Source: JAWKXU01 sp964468045 (GTDB taxonomy: Bacteria > Pseudomonadota > Alphaproteobacteria > Sphingomonadales > Sphingomonadaceae). Taken from it: a stretch of DNA of 64,000 nt. The notes below the pieces were generated by a model, which ran no database searches, was not told the origin of the DNA, and worked only from the letters and a program-made list of their open reading frames with translations. The stretch is from the NCBI GenBank assembly GCA_964468045.1, contig CAYXTO010000010.1:1-64000 (forward strand). Direction: 5' to 3'. Shown piece after piece: positions 26,363-34,894 of the stretch. A program made the position numbers and the translations under genes. Numbering within the stretch: the stretch's first letter is position 1; each line of letters starts with the position of its first letter.

Positions 26363-27613
26363 ATGAAAGCGGTACAATTCACGCCTGAAGCGATGCAACA
26401 GCACCGGAACCTGGCGCACAGGCTGACCGCGATTCTTTCAACCGGAGTGACCGGGCAGGATGTCCGGATCTGTGACGAAGCCGAAGAGCTGGTTCCGAAC
26501 TGCCGGGACGTGGCCTTGCGGATCGGCCGGAGCCCGGCGATCGAACGGATCGAAGAAACTGCCGGCCTTCGACTGACCTATACGGACGCCATGGGTGAAG
26601 CGAGCCTTTCCGCCGCGGTCGCCGCCGCGACCCGCCCCGGCATGCCGATCGCGGTCGATCCGCAAAGCCTTTCCATCCTCGCGCTCGCGGAACGCCTCGC
26701 CGATAGCGACATCCCGGTCCTGATCACCGGCCCGACCGGCACCGGCAAGGAAGTCCTGTCGCGCTTCATCCATGAATCCAGCGCCCGCCGCAAAGGTCCG
26801 TTCATCGCGATCAATTGCGCCGCGATGCCGGAGACCATGCTCGAAGCCATGCTGTTCGGTCATGAAAAGGGATCGTTCACCGGTGCCAACGCGGCCAGCG
26901 AAGGCTTTTTCCGGGCCGCCGACGGCGGAACCCTGCTGCTCGACGAAATCGCCGAAATGCCGCTGACCCTTCAGGCCAAGCTGCTGCGCGCCTTGCAGGA
27001 AGGCGAAGTGGTGCCGATCGGCTCCACCCGCCCGATCAAGGTGGACGTGCGGATCATCGCCTGCGCCAACCGCGATCTGCCCGACGAAGTCGAGCAGGGC
27101 CGCTTCCGCGCCGACCTCTACTATCGCCTCAATGTTTTTCCGCTGGCCCTGCGCGCGCTCAACGAACGGCCGCAGGATATCGGCGCGCTCGCCTTCTCGC
27201 TCCTGCTCCGCCACACGCCGGCGGGCCGGCCCATCCCCTGGATCAGCGACGCGGCGCTCGCCATGCTCAAGCTGCACTCCTGGCCGGGCAATGTGCGCGA
27301 GCTGGAAAATATCATGCGCCGCGCGCTGCTGCTGGCCCAGGGCAAGGAACGGATCGATCCCGATCATATCGTGTTCGATCATGCCACCCGCAGCGTCTCG
27401 CGCATGGAGATCGAACATTCCCAGCCAGCCGCTGCCAAGCTTTCCAATATCGTCCAGCTTTCGGAAGCGCGCGCCATCATGGCCACGCTGGAAGCCTGTG
27501 GCGGACGTCGCGCCGCAGCGGCGAAGGAGCTGGGCATTTCGGAGCGGACGCTGCGCTATCGCCTGGCTTCGTTCCGTGAAGCCGGCCTCGCGGTCAATGG
27601 AGGCCGGTCATGA
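26363..27613 (+). CDS. Sigma-54-dependent flagellar activator, FlbD-like
   Basis: A 416-residue bacterial enhancer-binding protein. The N-terminal 100 residues are not a canonical receiver (no phospho-acceptor Asp pattern). The AAA+ domain (about 101-335) has Walker A GPTGTGKE (123-130), the sigma-54 contact loop as GSFTGA (170-175) instead of GAFTGA, and Walker B LLLDEIAE (191-198). A Fis-type helix-turn-helix closes the protein (RRAAAAKELGISERTLRYRL). It heads the fliEFGHIJ operon (4-bp overlap with fliE). It is the obvious activator of the sigma-54 promoters in this locus. Caulobacter FlbD is the nearest described analogue in context. Confidence 0.88.
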   Translation: MKAVQFTPEAMQQHRNLAHRLTAILSTGVTGQDVRICDEAEELVPNCRDVALRIGRSPAIERIEETAGLRLTYTDAMGEASLSAAVAAATRPGMPIAVDPQSLSILALAERLADSDIPVLITGPTGTGKEVLSRFIHESSARRKGPFIAINCAAMPETMLEAMLFGHEKGSFTGANAASEGFFRAADGGTLLLDEIAEMPLTLQAKLLRALQEGEVVPIGSTRPIKVDVRIIACANRDLPDEVEQGRFRADLYYRLNVFPLALRALNERPQDIGALAFSLLLRHTPAGRPIPWISDAALAMLKLHSWPGNVRELENIMRRALLLAQGKERIDPDHIVFDHATRSVSRMEIEHSQPAAAKLSNIVQLSEARAIMATLEACGGRRAAAAKELGISERTLRYRLASFREAGLAVNGGRS

Positions 27614-27975
27614 ACCCGATCAATTCCGGCGCCGGCGCCGCGGGGGTCAGCGACATCATTGCGCTGCGCCAGCAGATCATCGACCGCTCGCAACTGCTGC
27701 AGCAGCTTCGGGCGCCCGATGCGCAAGCCACAAGCAACGCTGCACAAGGGTCCACCAGCGGATTTGCGGACAATCTCCGCACCGCGCTCGACAAGGTCAA
27801 CCAGACTCAGGCCACCGCCGAGGCGTTGTCGACAGGCTATGAAAAGGGCGAAGTCACCGACATCGCCAAGGTCATGATGGCCCGGCAGGAAGCCGGCCTC
27901 GCCTTCGAGGCCACGCTCCAGGTCCGGAACAAGCTGTTGTCCGCCTATCAGGACATCATGCGGATGGGGGTATGA
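27610..27975 (+). CDS. fliE: Flagellar hook-basal body protein FliE
   Basis: A 121-residue MS-ring/rod junction protein. The C-terminal FliE signature is clear: FADNLRTALDKVNQTQATA, then IAKVMMARQEAGLAFEATLQ and RNKLLSAYQDIMRM. It overlaps the activator gene by 4 bp (ATGA) and precedes fliF by 3 bp. Confidence 0.94.
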   Translation: MNPINSGAGAAGVSDIIALRQQIIDRSQLLQQLRAPDAQATSNAAQGSTSGFADNLRTALDKVNQTQATAEALSTGYEKGEVTDIAKVMMARQEAGLAFEATLQVRNKLLSAYQDIMRMGV

Positions 27976-27978
27976 TAG

Positions 27979-29625
27979 ATGAGCGACATCGTTCCCGCTA
28001 CACCAGGTAACGCGGCCCCGCCGCTGACCGTGCTCACCGATCCGGGAGGGGGAAGCGCGCTGACCCGAATCCGCGGATTTGCGGACCAACCCGCCGTGAA
28101 ACGCGCATTGCCCTGGTTCGCCGGGGCTGCGGGGCTTGGCGCTCTTGCCCTTACCTATGCCATCCTGTCGCCCGCGCCGCAGCGGGTTCTGTATAATCAG
28201 CTCGATGACTCCGAGCGCGCCAGCGTGGTCACGTCGCTCGACAAGGCATCGATCCCCTACAAGATCGACAACGCGACCGGATCGCTCACCGTCAATGAGG
28301 ACGACCTTTATCGCGCCCGCATGCTGGTCGCCTCCGATGGGGCCCTTGCGACGCCGGAAAGCGGCGCGGCCTTGCTGGATTCCCTTCCGCTCGGCGCAAG
28401 CCGGACCATGGAAGGGGAACGGCTGCGGGCCGCGCGCGAGCGCGAGCTCATGCTCACCATCATGGAGATCGACGGCGTCGAAGCGGTGAGAGTTCATCTC
28501 GCCGAGCCGGAACAGTCCGTCTTCGTGCGCGAAAGCAATCCGCCATCCGCATCGGTCATGCTCCGCCTCGCCAAGGGGCGCCAGCTCAGCGCCAGCCAGG
28601 TGACCGCCATCGCCAATCTGGTGGCCAGCTCGGTATCGGGCCTCGCCATCGACGATGTGCGCATCGTCGACCAGCATGGCCGGCTCCTCTCCGAGAAGGC
28701 GGACGAGAAGACCGACGCGCTGGACCTTCAGTCGCGCATGGAAGGCAAGCTGCGCACGCAGGTGAACCAGCTGCTCACCCCCGTGCTCGGCGCGGGCAAT
28801 TTCTCCACCGAGGTCCAGGTCGAACTCGACATGGACGAAAAGACCTCCGCCCGGGAAACCTATGAGAAGGAGGGCGCGGTCAGGCAGGAAACGGAAGAAT
28901 CGTCCCAGTCCGCAAACGGTTCGGGGGCGGCCGTCGGTGTGCCCGGCATCCTTTCCAACACGCCGCCACCGCCCGCCCAGGCCCAGGAAGGCGCGCCGCA
29001 GGGTTCGCCTGCGCCGCAAGCGACGCCGCCAGCCGCAAACCAGCCGATGGCGGGAGAGACGCGCGCCTCACGCACCTATGAACTGGGCCGCGAAGTCGCA
29101 GTCCTCAACAGCGCTCCGGGCCGCATCAAGCAATTGTCGGTGGCGGTCGCCCTCAGCGCGGAAGCCATGAAGAAGAGCAAGGCATCCGATGTGGACAAGA
29201 TCAAGGCGCTGGTCAGCGCGGCGGTCGGCGCCGACACCACGCGCGGCGATCAGGTCGCGGTAATGGTGCGCAGCTTCGAGACCACCGAGATGGAACAGCC
29301 GCAGTTCTATGAAACCGCCTGGTTCGCGACCCTTGTCCGCAATGGCGTCGCCCTGCTGGGCGTCCTGCTCGTGCTGCTGCTGGGCGTGCGTCCGCTGCTG
29401 CGGATGCTGAACCGCGGCAACCAGAGCACGGCCGAACCCGTGCCGGCCCTTGCCGGACCGGCCGCCAGCGACAACGCCCCTCCTGCCAGCGGACCCGATC
29501 CGATCGATCGATCCCTGCTGAACCGGCAGGTCGGAGCGGCGCAAAGGCTGGTTGAGGAACGGCCCGACCGCGCGGTCATCGCCTTGCGACAGATGTTGAA
29601 TCAACCCCCGAACGGAGCGTCGTGA
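27979..29625 (+). CDS. fliF: Flagellar MS-ring protein FliF
   Basis: 548 residues. The first helix (about 41-60) is followed by the periplasmic ring-building motifs (VLYNQLDDSERASVVTSLDK; EIDGVEAVRVHLAEPEQS; SVMLRLAKGRQLS). A Pro/Ala/Gln-rich variable loop occupies about 310-355, then the second helix (about 448-470). The C-terminal tail VGAAQRLVEERPDRAVIALRQML binds FliG. It builds the inner-membrane ring on which switch and export gate assemble. The stop overlaps the fliG start region. Confidence 0.95.
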   Translation: MSDIVPATPGNAAPPLTVLTDPGGGSALTRIRGFADQPAVKRALPWFAGAAGLGALALTYAILSPAPQRVLYNQLDDSERASVVTSLDKASIPYKIDNATGSLTVNEDDLYRARMLVASDGALATPESGAALLDSLPLGASRTMEGERLRAARERELMLTIMEIDGVEAVRVHLAEPEQSVFVRESNPPSASVMLRLAKGRQLSASQVTAIANLVASSVSGLAIDDVRIVDQHGRLLSEKADEKTDALDLQSRMEGKLRTQVNQLLTPVLGAGNFSTEVQVELDMDEKTSARETYEKEGAVRQETEESSQSANGSGAAVGVPGILSNTPPPPAQAQEGAPQGSPAPQATPPAANQPMAGETRASRTYELGREVAVLNSAPGRIKQLSVAVALSAEAMKKSKASDVDKIKALVSAAVGADTTRGDQVAVMVRSFETTEMEQPQFYETAWFATLVRNGVALLGVLLVLLLGVRPLLRMLNRGNQSTAEPVPALAGPAASDNAPPASGPDPIDRSLLNRQVGAAQRLVEERPDRAVIALRQMLNQPPNGAS

Positions 29626-29627
29626 CC

Positions 29628-30635
29628 ATGGGCCGCGAACTCGATCCCGCCACGCGCGCCGCCGTGATGGTGATGCTGCTCGATGAGCAGCAGGCGACCC
29701 AGCTTCTCGGCCAGCTCGAACCGGAAGAACTCCGGACGCTGGGCGAACGCATGTGTGCGCTGGGCGAAATCGATCCCACCGTCATTTCCAGGACGGTCGC
29801 GGATTTCATGGAACTCAGCGAACATACGGGAATGTCCGTTTCGGATCGCACCAGGCAGGTCCAGTCCTTGATGACGGGCGCGCTGGGCGAGATGAAGGCG
29901 GAGAACCTGATGCGTTCCATCGTGCCGGAATCGTCCCGCAAAGCCTCCTCGCTCGAACTCGCCAAGTGGCTCGATCCGGAAGTGATCGCTCCGCTGATCG
30001 AGGATGAGCATCCCCAGCTCATCGCGGTGCTGATGGTGCAGCTCGATCCCCAGGTGGCGGCCCGGGTGCTGCACCAGCTGCCGGACACGATGCAGGCGGA
30101 AGTGGTGCATCGCGTGGCCACTCTTGGCGCGGTTTCCAGCGAGGCGATCGCCATGCTGGAAGAACTGCTCAGCCAGAAGATCACCACCATCCATGGCGCC
30201 ATGCCGCTCACCCTGGGCGGTCCGGCCAATGCCGCCGAGATCATCAACAAGTCCAGCAACGTCGTCGAAAAGCAGGTCATGTCGCAGCTGAGCAAGATCG
30301 ACCGCTCGCTGGCGAAACGCATCGAAGGGGAAATGTTCCGCTTCGAGCATCTCTTCGTGCTGGACAATCAATCCATGGGCGCATTGCTGCGCGAAGTGGA
30401 CAGCGAGACGCTGGTCGATGCCCTGAAGGGCGCCGCCGAACCGGATCGCGAAGTGTTCTTCGCGGCCATGTCGAGCCGCGCGGCCGATGGCGTGCGCGAC
30501 GAAATCGATGGACGCGGGCGCATCAAGATGGCCGAGGTCGAAGCAGCCCAGAAGGCGATGATCGACATTGCCCGTCGCCTGGCGGCCGATGGCGTGATCG
30601 CATTCGGCAACAGCGGCGACGACGAATATGTCTAG
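29628..30635 (+). CDS. fliG: Flagellar motor switch protein FliG
   Basis: 335 residues from the ATG; a GTG at 29622 would add two. Three armadillo-like domains are seen. The N-domain binds FliF. The middle domain has the EHPQ motif (about 127-130) that contacts FliM, and the C-terminal charged torque helix lies near 285-300 (REVDSETLVDALKGA upstream of it). It generates torque against MotA. It overlaps fliF and, by 8 bp, fliH. Confidence 0.95.
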   Translation: MGRELDPATRAAVMVMLLDEQQATQLLGQLEPEELRTLGERMCALGEIDPTVISRTVADFMELSEHTGMSVSDRTRQVQSLMTGALGEMKAENLMRSIVPESSRKASSLELAKWLDPEVIAPLIEDEHPQLIAVLMVQLDPQVAARVLHQLPDTMQAEVVHRVATLGAVSSEAIAMLEELLSQKITTIHGAMPLTLGGPANAAEIINKSSNVVEKQVMSQLSKIDRSLAKRIEGEMFRFEHLFVLDNQSMGALLREVDSETLVDALKGAAEPDREVFFAAMSSRAADGVRDEIDGRGRIKMAEVEAAQKAMIDIARRLAADGVIAFGNSGDDEYV

Positions 30636-31200
30636 CCTGCCGCAATCGCTGTTCGAGCCGGGCAGAGGCTTTTCGCGTGATGCCCGCTTCGCCCCGCTCG
30701 AGCCGGCCGAAGTGCCCGGCGATCGTGCGGATGATCCGGTCGCCCGTGCCTATGCGGACGGATACGCGAAGGGAGCCGAGGAGGCCGGGGCGCAGGCGCA
30801 AGCCGACACTGCCCGGGAAATGGCCGCGCGGGGAAAGATCGAGGCGGCCTTCGAACGGCTGGCCGAGAGCGACACCTTGCGCCTGGAAGAGCGGCTGCGC
30901 GAAACCATTCTGTTGCTTTGCGAACAGGCGGTCGCGCCGCTGGCGATAGATCCTGAAGGGCTTTCGCTCCGCATCCGGAAGGCATTGGCCCTGTTGCGGC
31001 GCGCGGAGGACGAACGGGTGTTGCGGCTCAACCCGCAGGATATTGCCCTGGTATCCGGCCATCTGCCGGATGACCTGAAGGTAGAAGCCGATGCCGCGCT
31101 CGAACGAGGCGAGATCCGGGTCGAAACGGCCGACGGCGGGATCGAGGATGGACCGCAGCAATGGCGGCGCATTCTCACCGAGGCGCTCGGTTCGTGCTGA
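30628..31200 (+). CDS. fliH: Flagellar export ATPase regulator FliH
   Basis: A 190-residue peripheral stalk of the export ATPase. The N-terminal part is disordered. The middle helix YADGYAKGAEEAGAQAQADT carries the alanine/glycine-spaced pattern of FliH. The C-terminal domain reads ERVLRLNPQDIALV, typical of the FliH/SctL family. It sits between fliG and fliI, and overlaps both. Confidence 0.88.
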   Translation: MSSLPQSLFEPGRGFSRDARFAPLEPAEVPGDRADDPVARAYADGYAKGAEEAGAQAQADTAREMAARGKIEAAFERLAESDTLRLEERLRETILLLCEQAVAPLAIDPEGLSLRIRKALALLRRAEDERVLRLNPQDIALVSGHLPDDLKVEADAALERGEIRVETADGGIEDGPQQWRRILTEALGSC

Positions 31201-32525
31201 AACGGTTCGAGAAGATACTGTCCGGTCTGCCGTCGGAACCGATCGATCTCGGCCCGACGCGCTTCGGGCTGCTGTCCGCATGTGACGGCGGTCTGCTCGA
31301 AGTGAGCGGTCTTTCGGTGCCGGTAGGGTCGCTTTGCCACGTCATGCAAGGCCAGAACCGTCACCTTACCGCCGAGGTAATCGGCTTTCGGAACGGCCGC
31401 ACCATCATGATGCTGCTGGGCGACACGGTTTCCCTTCGCCCCGGATCGCGCGTCTATCCGGGCGGGGCGCCAGGCATGGTGCATGTCGGGGAACGTTTCC
31501 TCGGGCGCGCAGTGGACGGGGAAGGCAAGCCGATCGACGGCGGGGAACCGATCCGCGCCAACGAGCAATGGCCGGTGGGCGGTGTCCGGGTCGGCGCGCT
31601 TGACCGGACCCGCGTGCGCGAACCATTCGACACCGGCATCCGCGCGCTGAATGCGCTGACCACCTTCGGCATCGGCCAGCGCGTGGGCATCATGGCCGGT
31701 TCCGGCGTGGGCAAGTCCGTCCTGATCGACATGGTGGCGAACGGCGCCGACGCGGACATCGTGGTCGCCGGGCTGATAGGCGAACGCGCCCGCGAAGTCT
31801 CGGACTTCGTGGAACGCCACATGACGGGCGCACGCCGGCAAAGGACCGTGGTTGTCGCCGTCCCGGCGGACCATGCGCCCAACCTGCGGCTGCGCGGAGC
31901 CATGCTGGCGACCAGCCTGGCGGAATATTTCCGCGCCAAGGGCAAGCGCGTTCTCCTTATTCTCGACAGCCTTACCCGCGTCGCCCATGCGGCGCGCGAG
32001 ATAGCATTGCTGCTGGGCGAGCCCGGCGCGGCGCGCGGCTATCCGCCTTCCGCCCTTTCGACGATAACCAAGCTGGTCGAGCGAGCCGGCAATTCCGGCC
32101 AGAGCGGCGGCGCGATCACCGGCATCTACACGGTGCTCGCCGATGGCGACAATCAGGACGACCCGGTCGTGGACACGGCCCGATCCATCCTGGACGGCCA
32201 CATCGTCCTGTCACGCGATCTTGCCCAGCGCGGGCAATATCCCGCGATCGATGTCCCCGCCTCGCTCAGCCGGGTCATGGCGGACATCACTGCGCCCGAA
32301 CACCAGTCTCTCGCCCGGCAGTTCCGGGCGCTCATGGCCAGCTACGAAGCCAATCGCGACCTCGTCCTGATGGGCGCCTATCGCGCCGGAGCCGATCCTC
32401 AGCTCGACCGGGCGATCGCCAAGCAGCCGGAACTCGTGAAGTTCCTGTGCCAGGGAGGGCATGAGAAGGCGGGTCTCGACGACAGCATAGCCGCACTTTC
32501 GGACATCCTCGGCGATGAAACCTGA
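31194..32525 (+). CDS. fliI: Flagellum-specific ATP synthase FliI
   Basis: A 443-residue hexameric export ATPase. The P-loop GSGVGKS is about 169-175. Walker B RVLLILDSLTRVAHAAREIA and the arginine-finger region GAITGIYTVLADGDNQDDP follow. I prefer the GTG at 31194, with GAGG ten bases upstream and a 7-bp overlap with fliH. An ATG at 31161 would add 11 residues and a 40-bp overlap. It unfolds and releases substrates for the export gate. Confidence 0.94.
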   Translation: MLKRFEKILSGLPSEPIDLGPTRFGLLSACDGGLLEVSGLSVPVGSLCHVMQGQNRHLTAEVIGFRNGRTIMMLLGDTVSLRPGSRVYPGGAPGMVHVGERFLGRAVDGEGKPIDGGEPIRANEQWPVGGVRVGALDRTRVREPFDTGIRALNALTTFGIGQRVGIMAGSGVGKSVLIDMVANGADADIVVAGLIGERAREVSDFVERHMTGARRQRTVVVAVPADHAPNLRLRGAMLATSLAEYFRAKGKRVLLILDSLTRVAHAAREIALLLGEPGAARGYPPSALSTITKLVERAGNSGQSGGAITGIYTVLADGDNQDDPVVDTARSILDGHIVLSRDLAQRGQYPAIDVPASLSRVMADITAPEHQSLARQFRALMASYEANRDLVLMGAYRAGADPQLDRAIAKQPELVKFLCQGGHEKAGLDDSIAALSDILGDET

Positions 32526-32937
32526 AGAACAGCGCCTGAAGCGATTGCAGCGGCTCGAGCGGGTGCGCGCCATCGCCAAGCGCACCCTTGCCGCGGAAAC
32601 CGCGCAAGCGGAGGGAACGCTTGCCCAATTGCAGATTCTCTCGGACCGGACCAGGCAGCTTGCGGATGATTATGCGGCACGGGACGATGCAAGCGACGGC
32701 CACTCGCTCACGCAAGGATCGCACTTCGCATCCGGTCTCTACAGGATTGCGGCCTCTACCGGCGCAGATGTCTCCACCGCGCGCGAACATGCCAACCGGA
32801 AACTTGCCGAGCTGGCGATAGCCGAACGCAAGCGCGCGGCAGTCGAAGAACGGGCAAAAAGCGAAGAGCAGGCGCTTCAGAAAAAAGCGCAGCAGCCTGC
32901 CATCGGCAGCCGCAAGCGAGTTTGGCACGATACTTGA
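32515..32937 (+). CDS. fliJ: FliJ-like flagellar export chaperone/stalk
   Basis: 140 residues, almost wholly helical and charged (KRLQRLERVRAIAKRTLAAE at the start, KLAELAIAERKRAAVEERAK near the end), as in the coiled-coil FliJ that sits in the FliI ring. The call rests on the composition and on its place right after fliI (11-bp overlap). The sequence itself is weakly conserved in this family. The 3' end contains the candidate fliK promoter. Confidence 0.75.
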   Translation: MKPEEQRLKRLQRLERVRAIAKRTLAAETAQAEGTLAQLQILSDRTRQLADDYAARDDASDGHSLTQGSHFASGLYRIAASTGADVSTAREHANRKLAELAIAERKRAAVEERAKSEEQALQKKAQQPAIGSRKRVWHDT

Positions 32938-32938
32938 A
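32923..32938 (+). promoter_or_regulatory. Sigma-54-like promoter before fliK
   Basis: TGGCACGATACTTGAA matches TGGCACG-N4-TTGCW at 24-element and spacing, but has GA where -12 GC is expected. It overlaps the fliJ stop and lies 31 bp before the fliK ATG. The CGGCAAG palindromes at 33101-33137 are about 165-200 bp downstream, an arrangement known for FlbD-type enhancers. The missing -12 C lowers confidence. Confidence 0.45.
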
Positions 32939-32945
32939 TATAACT

Positions 32946-32964
32946 CCTCGAACGCAATTCGAGG
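32946..32964 (+). promoter_or_regulatory. Hairpin covering the fliK ribosome-binding site
   Basis: CCTCGAA (32946-52) pairs perfectly with TTCGAGG (32958-64) over a 5-nt loop. The 3' arm contains the GAGG that serves the fliK ATG at 32970. Folded RNA would hide the ribosome site, so fliK translation may be coupled to fliJ read-through or limited. This is inferred from pairing only. Confidence 0.5.
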
Positions 32965-32969
32965 TATTC

Positions 32970-34271
32970 ATGATCCAGCTTTCCATCCAGCCGGGCACCG
33001 AGACTGCAAAATCCCCGCAAATCGCGGTGTCCGGCAGCGTGCCGGAAGGTCTTTTCGCGGCCATGCTCGAAGGCCGGATGACCACGGAGGATGGCAACCC
33101 CGGCAAGACCTTGCCGGACACCGGCAAGGATTTGCCGCTCGATCTCGCAATTGCCGGCAAAGCGGAAATTTCCGCGAAGGAGAAAGGCCTTGAAGCTCTA
33201 GCCAGCCTTGCGGGCCTGCCGGTTGCCGGCATCCAGTCGGAAGACGAAGAGGCGAACGGCGAGCCGGCCGCGGATTTGACCGAAGCTGCGGACGGTATCG
33301 GGTCGACAGCCGGGATGCAGATCGCCGTTTCGGAGGTCTCGATCCCGGCGCTCGTGGCGATCCTTCCGCAAATGGCCAACACACCCCCTGCCGCGGCACC
33401 GGAAGGCCAGCCGCTGCAGGGCAGCGGCGGAACCCCGGTCCCCCTGCCCGCCAATCCTCTGCCCGCTTCCCTGCCCGAGGCGAATGAAGGCGAGCAGCGC
33501 CCGATGCACGCGCCTCTGCCCAAGCTCGCACCGGCCGCCAATGCGGATCCGGTTCAGTTGCATGCGGAAGCCGAAGCGGCAGCCGAGGCTGCAAAGGCGC
33601 CTGAGGGAACGGAGACAACCAGGGAACAGGCCAGCGCCCGCTCGCCCGCGGCCCGTCAGATCAGGATCGATCTCGCGCGGGAAACCCAGCCGGAAATCGT
33701 CAAGGCGGCAATGGAACCACGCGGCAATGAGCGGACCATGCAGGTTTCCGCCCTTTCACAAATGGCGTCCCTCTCTCTCGGAGATGGCTCCGCCCCCTCC
33801 AATGGGCAGAACGTACCGCGCGTTTCGCTCCATGCGCCCGCAGCGATCCAGCCGCACGATTTCAGCACGCTGGTGGACAGGCTCGTGGAAGCCCGGGAAG
33901 CAGCCCGCCCCCAGACGGTCAACCTGTCCGTCATGAATTCCGATTTCGGCGAGGTTTCCTTGCGTTTCAACCACGATGACCGCGGCCTGACCGTCTCCAT
34001 GACGAGCAACGATCCCGAGTTCAATCGCGCGGTCAGCAATGCAATGCCTGCGGATCGCGCGGGCTCGGGAGACGGCATGGCCCAGAATGGCCGCCGCGAT
34101 GATGGCGCGCAACATTCCTCCTCTCGCGGGGCAGGCGATTCCTCCTCGACGAGCAATAATGGCGGAGAAGGGCGCGAGCGGCGCGACACGCAAGGGACAT
34201 TCGCTTCCCCCCGCGAGAACTCCTCGCGCCAGGCGGGCAGCGGAACGGCACGTAACGGCATCTTCGCCTGA
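32970..34271 (+). CDS. fliK: Flagellar hook-length control protein FliK
   Basis: 433 residues. The N-terminal and central part is a long low-complexity Ala/Pro/Glu-rich ruler. The C-terminal Flg_hook domain (about 290-370) reads LVEAREAARPQTVNLSVMN, then FGEVSLRFNHDDRGLTVSM, which switches FlhB export specificity. A Ser/Gly/Asn tail follows. The ATG at 32970 has GAGG inside the hairpin described above. It heads the fliKLMNOPQR-flhB cluster. The early coding part holds three CGGCAAG-type palindromes. Confidence 0.85.
   Translation: MIQLSIQPGTETAKSPQIAVSGSVPEGLFAAMLEGRMTTEDGNPGKTLPDTGKDLPLDLAIAGKAEISAKEKGLEALASLAGLPVAGIQSEDEEANGEPAADLTEAADGIGSTAGMQIAVSEVSIPALVAILPQMANTPPAAAPEGQPLQGSGGTPVPLPANPLPASLPEANEGEQRPMHAPLPKLAPAANADPVQLHAEAEAAAEAAKAPEGTETTREQASARSPAARQIRIDLARETQPEIVKAAMEPRGNERTMQVSALSQMASLSLGDGSAPSNGQNVPRVSLHAPAAIQPHDFSTLVDRLVEAREAARPQTVNLSVMNSDFGEVSLRFNHDDRGLTVSMTSNDPEFNRAVSNAMPADRAGSGDGMAQNGRRDDGAQHSSSRGAGDSSSTSNNGGEGRERRDTQGTFASPRENSSRQAGSGTARNGIFA
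33101..33160. promoter_or_regulatory. Cluster of ftr-like palindromes inside fliK
   Basis: CGGCAAGACCTTGCCG (33101-33116) and CGGCAAGGATTTGCCG (33122-33137) are 21 bp apart centre to centre. The core palindrome TTGCCGGCAA follows at 33151-33160. The same 16-mer pattern recurs near flgB and in flgN. They are probably enhancer sites for the FlbD-like activator, acting on the candidate promoter at 32923. Confidence 0.55.
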
Positions 34272-34303
34272 GACGGCAAACCTTCAACAGGGATAGACAG
34301 ACA

Positions 34304-34894
34304 ATGAGCGACGCAGAAAACGATCAATCCAAGCCGACCAAGAAAGGCAAGGGCCTGATCGTGAAAACCCTGATGGGCGTGATCCTCATCGGCGCCGGCG
34401 CCGGCGGCACCTTCGGACTGGTGCAGGCCGGAATGCTGGGCGGCAAGCATGAAGCCCAGAAGGAAGACAATACGCCCAAGCTGATCCGCAAGGGCGAGGC
34501 GGACCCCTATGCGCCCCCGGCGGACAAGGAAGGCGAAGATGCGAGCGCCGACGTACCCGGCGACGGCGGCAGCAAATATCGCACGTCCTACTACTCCTTT
34601 GCGGACGAGTTCACTTCCAACCTCAAGGGTTCGGCGGGTCTCATCCAGGTCAGCCTGGCGGTATCCACCCAACGCGACGGACGGGTGCTGATATGGCTCA
34701 AGAAGCATGAACTGGCCGTGCGCTCACGTATCCTGATCGAACTGGCCGATACGCCCGAAGAAGATCTGATGACGCCGGAAGGCAAGGAACGGCTGCAGAA
34801 GCGCCTGACCGCGGCGATCAATGACGAGCTCACCCAGGCCGAAGGCTTTGGCGGCATCAACTCCGTCTATTTCAAGAGCCTGCTGGTGCAATGA
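34304..34894 (+). CDS. fliL: Flagellar basal body-associated protein FliL
   Basis: 196 residues. One N-terminal helix (about 20-42, LIVKTLMGVILIGAGAGGTF) and a charged linker precede a periplasmic domain with YYSFADEFTSNLKGSAGLIQ and RILIELADTPEEDLMTPEGK. The latter is the stomatin-like ring-forming part that surrounds the stator. It overlaps fliM by 4 bp. Confidence 0.92.
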   Translation: MSDAENDQSKPTKKGKGLIVKTLMGVILIGAGAGGTFGLVQAGMLGGKHEAQKEDNTPKLIRKGEADPYAPPADKEGEDASADVPGDGGSKYRTSYYSFADEFTSNLKGSAGLIQVSLAVSTQRDGRVLIWLKKHELAVRSRILIELADTPEEDLMTPEGKERLQKRLTAAINDELTQAEGFGGINSVYFKSLLVQ

